Positions 20,806 to 26,370 of a stretch of 26,370 bases of DNA are shown piece by piece. This stretch comes from Motiliproteus sp047622605. GTDB taxonomy: Bacteria > Pseudomonadota > Gammaproteobacteria > Pseudomonadales > Balneatricaceae. The notes beneath the pieces are model-generated. The model was given only the letters and a program-made list of their open reading frames with translations, had not been told where the DNA came from and ran no database searches. Made by a program: the position numbers and the translations under genes. The DNA is taken from positions 1-26,370 of the forward strand of contig JBLHND010000036.1 in assembly GCA_047622605.1 (NCBI GenBank), in the 5' to 3' direction. How positions within the stretch are numbered: position 1 is the stretch's first letter; the number at the start of each line of letters is the position of its first letter.

Positions 20806-22392
20806 ATGCAGTGGTTAACAGCAGGTGGGCTTGGATTGATAGTGCTGCTCAGTGGTTGTCAAAATTGGCAAGCAACGACCGGTGTCACCGCAAAGCAAGA
20901 GGGTACTCAGCTATTGTCTGAAGCCCTGGCGGATAATCAGCGTCTGGAGGCGAACCTCCAGGCCTCTTCAGCCGATGTGATGCAGGCACTGTTGCCTCCA
21001 CTGCAGGTTCAGGGGCTTTCGAGTAGCGACGGCCAGCGTTTTGACCTCAGTACCAAGGCGTTGGATGCGCGCAGCTTCTTTATGGGGCTGGTGCAGGATA
21101 CCCCCTATAACATGATGGTGAGTTCAGGTATCGAAGGCACTATTACACTGGATCTGAAAAACGTCACCGTCGATGAGGTGATGCGCACGGTACGTGAGGT
21201 ATACGGTTACGAGTTTAAACAGAGCGGCAATCTTTACCAGGTGGTGCCTACTCGGCTGGAAACGGTCATATTCGAGATTGATTACCTTAATATTAGTCGC
21301 TCCGGAGGCTCCGACATTCAGGTGAGTCCAGGAGCGGTCACCCAAAGTGACAGTCAAGTCATAGGAACGCAGATCAATACGCGTAGCTCGACTGACTTCT
21401 GGGGCCGGTTACAGCAGACCCTGGGTGCGATTGTAGGTTCTGGTGAAGGGCGTACCGTGGTAATCTCGCCCCAGGCCGGTATCGTCGTGATCAAAGCTCT
21501 GCCCAGTGAACTGGAGGCCGCGGGACAGTTTTTATCTAAGGCACAGTTAACCCTGCAGCGGCAGGTGATTCTCGAGGCTAAAATACTCGAGGTGAGGCTC
21601 GATAGCGGCTATCAAGCGGGCATTAGCTGGTCGGGTATCCTCAATAGTAATGGCAATTCATTGGGATTGAAGCAGACCGGCGGGACGGTGGCGAATGCTA
21701 CTTCTGCGGGTGGTATTTTTAGCGCCGCGCTTAATCTAACCAATGATTTCAAAGGACTGATTGAGCTGTTGGAAACTCAGGGGCAGGTGCAGGTGCTATC
21801 GAGTCCTCGAGTGTCGACGCTCAACAATCAAAAAGCAGTAATTAAAGTGGGTACCGATGAGTTTTTCGTCACCGACATCTCGACCACTACGACCTCAGGT
21901 ACGGCTACTACTACGACTCCGGATGTAGAGCTGACCCCGTTCTTTTCCGGGATTGCCTTGGACGTGACGCCACAAATTAGTGCCAACGGTGAGATCATCC
22001 TGCATGTCCATCCGTCGATCAGTGAGGTAGAGGACCAGCAGAAGGTGATCTCTCTGGGCAGCGAAACCCTAGAGCTGCCTCTGGCTAAGAGCACGATTCG
22101 TGAATCTGACAGTGTCGTGCGTGCCAGAAGTGGTCAGGTGATCGTGATTGGTGGCCTGATGCAGACCAACAGCAGTGACGGAAAAAGTAAAATCCCAGTG
22201 CTTGGAGATCTTGATAAGGTGGGTGGACTGTTCCGGCAGCAGAGCCAGAAAACGGAGAAAATCGAACTGGTCATACTACTCAAACCGACCATTGCCGATA
22301 GCGAAACCTGGCGGACGAACCTGCAGCAGAGCCTGGGAAACTTCAACGACCTCTATCACCGTGAAAAGTTGAATCAACCGCTTCGCAATTAG
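20806..22392 (+). CDS. mshL: MSHA secretin MshL
   Basis: MshL forms the outer-membrane ring through which the pilus passes. The 528-residue protein has a lipoprotein signal with lipobox LLSGC (Cys18). An STN-like domain follows (MVSSGIEGTITLDLKNVTVD, about 105-145), then an N-domain, and the secretin beta-barrel with QVQVLSSPRVSTLNNQKAVI and the signature VPVLGDL...GGLFR (here IPVLGDLDKVGGLFRQQSQK) and ELVILLKPTI near the end. A Thr-rich insertion (about 360-372) may be surface loop or gate. ATG directly follows the mshK stop, with a weak purine stretch inside mshK as ribosome site. Confidence 0.94.
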   Translation: MQWLTAGGLGLIVLLSGCQNWQATTGVTAKQEGTQLLSEALADNQRLEANLQASSADVMQALLPPLQVQGLSSSDGQRFDLSTKALDARSFFMGLVQDTPYNMMVSSGIEGTITLDLKNVTVDEVMRTVREVYGYEFKQSGNLYQVVPTRLETVIFEIDYLNISRSGGSDIQVSPGAVTQSDSQVIGTQINTRSSTDFWGRLQQTLGAIVGSGEGRTVVISPQAGIVVIKALPSELEAAGQFLSKAQLTLQRQVILEAKILEVRLDSGYQAGISWSGILNSNGNSLGLKQTGGTVANATSAGGIFSAALNLTNDFKGLIELLETQGQVQVLSSPRVSTLNNQKAVIKVGTDEFFVTDISTTTTSGTATTTTPDVELTPFFSGIALDVTPQISANGEIILHVHPSISEVEDQQKVISLGSETLELPLAKSTIRESDSVVRARSGQVIVIGGLMQTNSSDGKSKIPVLGDLDKVGGLFRQQSQKTEKIELVILLKPTIADSETWRTNLQQSLGNFNDLYHREKLNQPLRN

Positions 22393-22723
22393 CCGGGCTA
22401 CCTCGCCAGGGGTTCAAGCAGGCTGACTGAAGAGCGGTGGTGGCGAGAGGAACGGCTCTCTTAAGATAGAAAGGGAGTCATGTTTTTCGAGCATTTGCTG
22501 TGAAGATCCGTAGGACAGTCGATTTACACAGCAAAAGCTGCCTGTAGGACAGGCTGTGTGCAGGGACGCTGTTTGAGAATACGGATTCTATTTGCCAAAA
22601 ATAGCGGGAAATATGGCCGCTTCTTAACTAAAAGAACCGGATTTCGCAGTAGGTCAGTCTATTCTCGGTCAGCCTCCTAGATAGCCTGTAACCGCGATGT
22701 ATACTAAATAGGCCGACAGCATC
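22393..22723 (+). promoter_or_regulatory. mshL-mshM gap with several alternative hairpins
   Basis: No gene is seen in these 331 bases. TTTGCTGTG (22494-22502) pairs perfectly with CACAGCAAA (22527-22535), but ACACAGC (22526-22532) can instead pair with GCTGTGT (22553-22559), enclosing the hairpin GCCTGT/ACAGGC (22540-22554). The two outer pairings exclude each other. CTCGCCA (22402-22408) also pairs with TGGCGAG (22441-22447), and GTAGGACAG occurs twice (22510, 22544). Such a layout suits an attenuator or leader before mshM, but no T-run or promoter was recognised. Confidence 0.4.
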
Positions 22724-23623
22724 ATGTATCAGCATTATTTCGGCCTAAACGAATTGCCGTTTACGTTGACACCGAATACCCACTTTTTTCTTAATATGCC
22801 CACGCATCAAGAGGCGTTGAACCTGATTTTGGTGGCGCTGGAGAACAGTGACGGTTTCGTTAAAATAGTGGGCGAGGTCGGCACCGGAAAAACGCTGCTG
22901 TGTCGTAAGGTACTCAATTCACTTGATGTCAGCTGTATCAGTGCTTATATCCCTAATCCCTACCTGAGTCCTGATGAATTCCGAATGAGCTTTGCGCTCG
23001 AGCTAGGCGTGAATACAGAGAACCTCAGGGGTAGTTTCGATCTGCTGGAACGGATCAACCAGCGCCTGATTGAGCGGGTCGCCGAGGGCAAGCGGGTGGT
23101 GCTGGTTGTTGATGAAGCCCAGGCGATGCCGGAGAACACCATCGAGGCGTTGCGGCTGCTGACCAATCTGGAGACCGAGACCACCAAGCTGTTTCAGGTG
23201 CTGCTCTTTGGTCAGCCGGAGCTGGATCAGCTGTTAGGACGGACCTCGTTGCGTCAGCTGCGCCAGCGAATCACTTTTTCCTACCGGTTGCAGTCTCTCG
23301 ATAGCGAGGCCACCGGGGAGTATCTGCATCATCGGTTGACGTTAGCAGGCTATACCGGCGTTACGCTCTTTAACCGCAAGGCCGTCAATCTGCTCTGGGA
23401 AGCGTCTGCGGGGACGCCGCGGTTGATCAATATCCTAGCCCATAAGGCGATGATGGTGGCTTATGGTAAAGGCGAGCACCAGATCACGCCAGCACACATC
23501 AGGATGGCTGCTCGGGACACCGAAGGGGTGCTCTTGCGACCCACCGCCGTCCCGAGGATCGCAGCTGCCTGCTTAATGGCTGTAGCTATTGCTGCCTGGT
23601 TGGTCGTGGGGGACTGGCTATGA
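22724..23623 (+). CDS. mshM: MSHA biogenesis ATPase MshM (ExeA/GspA-like AAA)
   Basis: The 299-residue protein is an AAA ATPase of the ExeA family, which helps secretins assemble in the cell wall. It opens MYQHYFGLNELPFTLTP, close to the family start, has Walker A GEVGTGKT (50-57), Walker B VVLVVDEAQAMP, and a sensor region TSLRQLRQRITF with the conserved RQRI. A hydrophobic helix at the very C-terminus (about 278-296) may anchor it in the membrane. Its ribosome site is weak. It overlaps mshN by four bases (ATGA). Confidence 0.93.
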   Translation: MYQHYFGLNELPFTLTPNTHFFLNMPTHQEALNLILVALENSDGFVKIVGEVGTGKTLLCRKVLNSLDVSCISAYIPNPYLSPDEFRMSFALELGVNTENLRGSFDLLERINQRLIERVAEGKRVVLVVDEAQAMPENTIEALRLLTNLETETTKLFQVLLFGQPELDQLLGRTSLRQLRQRITFSYRLQSLDSEATGEYLHHRLTLAGYTGVTLFNRKAVNLLWEASAGTPRLINILAHKAMMVAYGKGEHQITPAHIRMAARDTEGVLLRPTAVPRIAAACLMAVAIAAWLVVGDWL

Positions 23624-25011
23624 GTCTCGTCAACGAGATGCTACGCGATCTGGATAAGCGCCGCCGCACCTCCCCAGAGGCTCAGGCCCCCAGCGTGAGG
23701 CGAGCTCCGGCTCCGACGCGACTACAGAGTGCCTCGGGTACGAGCCTGGGCGTCTGGGTGCTGGCGCTGGCGCTGGCGTGCGCGGCGGGTCTGTGGCTCT
23801 ATCATTATTCACAATCAGGTCCGCACGCGCAGTCAGAACCTGTGGCATCTGCATTCGGGTTACTGGCAACAACCTCCGACCTCCCGGCAGCCGAGCAGAC
23901 TGCGACCATTACCAAGGCCGAGCCTCAGGTGCAGATAATCGGCGTTGAATGGATCCGGCAGCCGCTGTTGGAACTGCAGCTGACTCTGAATCAGGCACCG
24001 ACACAGCAGGTGCTGACCAGCACCTCGCGGTCGCTGCACTTGGATCTGGGCCCTGTGGGGTTGGATCTGGAGCTACCTGTGCCTGACTCTGGGCTGATTC
24101 GCTTGGTTCAATTTGTTAATAACAATGGCCATCTAACCCTGGCGCTGGAAACGCAGCAGGATGTGTCGTTTAGAATTTTCGCGCGTAATGGAGACAACCA
24201 ACACCGGCTGGTGCTGAGTATCGCCCCCCAGCCGCAGCCCACACCGGCCTCAATGGCCAAGGTGCCGCCGGTTGTTGGCGTAGAGGTGGCCAATTCCGTA
24301 ACGGCGCGTCCTGAGAAGGCCCGCGCACAGAGCATCGGCGTGAATCAACCGAGCTCAGCTGCCCAGGTGAGCGCGCAAGCTGAGTCTGAGCATATCCCAG
24401 TCCCCCCCGTCGCATGGCGTAAAACAGCCTTGAAGTCGTTAGAACAGCGAGATCAGGCGGCGGTTGTCCAGGCGCTGGCGAAGGTTCAGAGTCGCCAATC
24501 GCCTCAGGCGCGGCAGTTGCTGGAAGCTCTGCTCTTGCAGGATCCCAATGCGTTCTCCAGCCGCACTCTACTGGCGTCCCTGTATATCGGCGAGCAACAA
24601 CTAGACCAGGCCGAACAGCTGATTACTGCGGGTTTAGCACTGGACCCGAACCATGCGGGTCTGCGCAAGCTCAGGGCGAGGCTGTTGATTCAAGAGGGGG
24701 CATTACCCGCCGCAATCCGTTTGCTCAGTGGCAGTCAACCTGAGGTGAAGGCCGATCCAGAATTTCACCAGTTACGTGCCGCGGCACTGCAGGCCGCTGG
24801 AGAGCATCAGCAGGCTGCTGAGGCCTACCATCATTTACTCCAGACCCGGGCCGACGAGCCCCGCTGGTGGATAGGGTTGGCGCTCTCTTTAGAGGCGTTG
24901 AAAAAGCCGCAACAGGCTAAACAGGCCTATCACAATGTATTTAAGATCCCGCAGCTGGCGCCCACCCTTGCTGATTTCGTCAGTCAGCGTCTGGTTCAGT
25001 TGGGAGGTTAG
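23620..25011 (+). CDS. mshN: MSHA biogenesis protein MshN (TPR protein)
   Basis: The 463-residue protein has the MshN opening MSLVNEMLRDLDKRR, one membrane helix (about 43-62), an AMIN-like beta region (about 100-205, QVQIIGVEWIRQPLLELQLT), a Pro/Ala/Ser-rich linker (about 205-265) and a C-terminal TPR array (about 285-460) with repeated A-L-x-L-D-P-N type helices. The periplasmic TPR part may link platform, secretin and cell wall. The AMIN-like region suggests peptidoglycan binding, an inference. Start is coupled to mshM; mshE begins eight bases after the stop. Confidence 0.92.
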   Translation: MSLVNEMLRDLDKRRRTSPEAQAPSVRRAPAPTRLQSASGTSLGVWVLALALACAAGLWLYHYSQSGPHAQSEPVASAFGLLATTSDLPAAEQTATITKAEPQVQIIGVEWIRQPLLELQLTLNQAPTQQVLTSTSRSLHLDLGPVGLDLELPVPDSGLIRLVQFVNNNGHLTLALETQQDVSFRIFARNGDNQHRLVLSIAPQPQPTPASMAKVPPVVGVEVANSVTARPEKARAQSIGVNQPSSAAQVSAQAESEHIPVPPVAWRKTALKSLEQRDQAAVVQALAKVQSRQSPQARQLLEALLLQDPNAFSSRTLLASLYIGEQQLDQAEQLITAGLALDPNHAGLRKLRARLLIQEGALPAAIRLLSGSQPEVKADPEFHQLRAAALQAAGEHQQAAEAYHHLLQTRADEPRWWIGLALSLEALKKPQQAKQAYHNVFKIPQLAPTLADFVSQRLVQLGG

Positions 25012-25019
25012 GAGCGATT

Positions 25020-26370
25020 ATGGCAGTCCAAGGCAAGAAAGTTCGTATCGGTGACCTGCTGGTTCAGAATTCGGTTATTAGTGAACCCCAGTTACTGGAA
25101 GCGCTGGCTAAACAGAAGAAGACCGGTCAGAAGCTGGGCCGTACCCTGGTCGATATGGAGATGGTGACCGAGGATCGCTTTATCGAGTTCCTGTCGCAGC
25201 AGCTTAAGATCCCGGCGGTCGAACTGACGCACTATGAGTTTAATTCCAAAGAGGTCGCGCGGTTGTCGGAAGCTCATGCGCGACGCTTTCGATCGATCGT
25301 TCTGAAAGAGCATGATGACTACATTCTGATTGGCATGGCCGATCCGATGGATCTATTCGCCTTCGATGAACTGCAACGGTTGCTGCCTAAACCACTGCGT
25401 CAGGCGGTAGTGGCAGAGAGCCAGTTACTGAGTCTGATGGACCGGATCTATAGACGCACCCATGAGATCTCGAGCCTGGCGGGTAGGCTGGATGAGGAGA
25501 TCGCCGATGATGGCTTTGATCTGGCCGGTCTGACTGCGGCGGACGATTCCGAAGTGCCGGTGGTCAAACTACTGCGGTCGATCTTTGAAGATGCGGTGCA
25601 GATGAAGGCCTCAGATATTCATATCGAACCTGACGAGAAGGTGTTGCGGATCCGCCAACGAGTCGATGGAATGCTGCAGGAACATGTCGTTAAAGAGACT
25701 CGGGTCGCCACCGCGTTGGTGCTGCGGCTTAAATTGATGGCTGAGCTGAATATTTCAGAAAAGCGTCTGCCGCAGGATGGTCGTTTTAACATCAATGTCA
25801 GCGGTCGTAATATGGATGTACGTATCTCAACCATGCCGATTCAGCATGGCGAGTCAGTGGTCATGAGGTTGCTGGATCAATCCGGCGGCAGCCTCGGCCT
25901 GGATAAGGCGGGCTTGCCCGATAATATGCTCAGGCGTTTCCGTCGACTGATCCAACAGCCACATGGCCTGATTCTGGTCACCGGTCCCACCGGCAGTGGT
26001 AAGACCACGACCCTCTACGGCGCCCTGATGGAGCTTAATCAGTCGAGCAAGAAGGTGATCACCGTCGAAGATCCGGTCGAGTACAAGATCCAGCGGGTCA
26101 ACCAAGTGAACGTCAATCCCAAGATCGGACTGACCTTTGCCAAGGTATTGCGGGCGACGCTGCGTCAAGATCCCGACATCCTGCTGGTGGGCGAGATCCG
26201 CGATAGTGAAACGGCCTCGATCGCCATGCGGGCGGCGATGACCGGCCACCTGGTGCTCTCCACCCTGCACACCAACGATGCGATCAGCTCGGCGATGCGG
26301 CTGGTGGATATTGGCGTCGAAGGCTTTATGGCAGCTTCCGCCCTGCGCGGGGTGCTGGCTCAGCGATTAG
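25020..26370 (+). CDS. mshE: MSHA extension ATPase MshE, 3' end cut by the window
   Basis: MshE powers pilus extension. The 450 residues present run from ATG (ribosome site GGAGG/AGGAG) to the window edge with no stop. The N-terminal part (about 8-60) is the MshEN domain, which binds c-di-GMP in Vibrio MshE: Arg9 in VRIGDLLV and the second motif LGRTLVDMEM. The GspE/PilB ATPase follows with Walker A GPTGSGKTTT (about 322-331), the Asp box, Walker B DPDILLVGE with Glu392, and the His box GHLVLSTLHTNDA. The Zn-binding Cys region and the C-terminus lie outside. mshG should follow. Confidence 0.95.
   Translation, partial: MAVQGKKVRIGDLLVQNSVISEPQLLEALAKQKKTGQKLGRTLVDMEMVTEDRFIEFLSQQLKIPAVELTHYEFNSKEVARLSEAHARRFRSIVLKEHDDYILIGMADPMDLFAFDELQRLLPKPLRQAVVAESQLLSLMDRIYRRTHEISSLAGRLDEEIADDGFDLAGLTAADDSEVPVVKLLRSIFEDAVQMKASDIHIEPDEKVLRIRQRVDGMLQEHVVKETRVATALVLRLKLMAELNISEKRLPQDGRFNINVSGRNMDVRISTMPIQHGESVVMRLLDQSGGSLGLDKAGLPDNMLRRFRRLIQQPHGLILVTGPTGSGKTTTLYGALMELNQSSKKVITVEDPVEYKIQRVNQVNVNPKIGLTFAKVLRATLRQDPDILLVGEIRDSETASIAMRAAMTGHLVLSTLHTNDAISSAMRLVDIGVEGFMAASALRGVLAQRL

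Noticed and set aside
10632..22685. Shared 13-base word GCCTCCTAGATAG at about 10650 (minus) and 22673 (plus)
   Set aside because: Flanks differ fully and only two copies exist; one is part of a local hairpin. Too short to call a repeat family.
1..26370. CRISPR array, insertion sequence or prophage
   Set aside because: No spaced direct repeats of CRISPR type, no transposase, and no phage structural genes were seen on either strand.

Overview
The window is chromosomal DNA of a gammaproteobacterium. The F1Fo ATP synthase subunits have E. coli-like lengths and motifs, the order atp operon - glmU - glmS is typical of the class, and the right end is a mannose-sensitive haemagglutinin (MSHA) type IV pilus cluster of the kind found in Vibrio, Shewanella and related, mostly aquatic, bacteria. 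The genus cannot be fixed from the sequence alone.

Layout. 1-5933: 3' end of atpB, then atpE-F-H-A-G-D-C, closed by a clear intrinsic terminator. 6023-9297: glmU and glmS, which make UDP-GlcNAc for peptidoglycan and LPS; the 3' end of glmS resembles the Tn7 target attTn7. 9298-10772: a small accessory patch with a broken GGDEF (diguanylate cyclase) tail, terminators, and two tandem leftward paralogues of about 120 residues that may be SpoIIAA/STAS-like. 10773-13465: a three-gene ABC importer operon of the TrpX-like (PF04392) class: binding protein, permease, ATPase. 13466-14370: non-coding, with REP-like palindromes and a probable gene relic. 14371-17361: a very large secreted protein that joins an 18-residue-period repeat, a DUF3494 (ice-binding-like) domain and a C-terminal DUF6701/MshQ module. 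17362-18269: more REP-like palindromes, tRNA-Phe (leftward), and two simple-sequence repeats, (CTAY)21 and a five-unit CCCAT tract. 18270-26370: the MSHA assembly genes mshI, a pilN-like gene, mshJ, mshK, mshL, mshM, mshN and mshE (truncated by the window end).

How it fits together. The msh genes overlap or abut and encode an inner-membrane platform (PilM/N/O-like), a secretin pilotin/partner (MshK), a secretin (MshL), an ExeA-like ATPase (MshM), a TPR protein (MshN) and the extension ATPase MshE, which has the N-terminal domain that binds c-di-GMP in its homologues. The MshQ-like protein, which in classical loci lies at the far 3' end of the pilin operon, here sits upstream of mshI and separate from it, with an unusual N-terminus.

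The most interesting signals are the tetranucleotide microsatellite about 190 bp before mshI (possible length-variable control of the pilus operon), the DUF3494-DUF6701 architecture flanked by inverted 26-bp repeats, the tandem paralogue pair in which one copy may start at AUU, and a leader with mutually exclusive hairpins between mshL and mshM.
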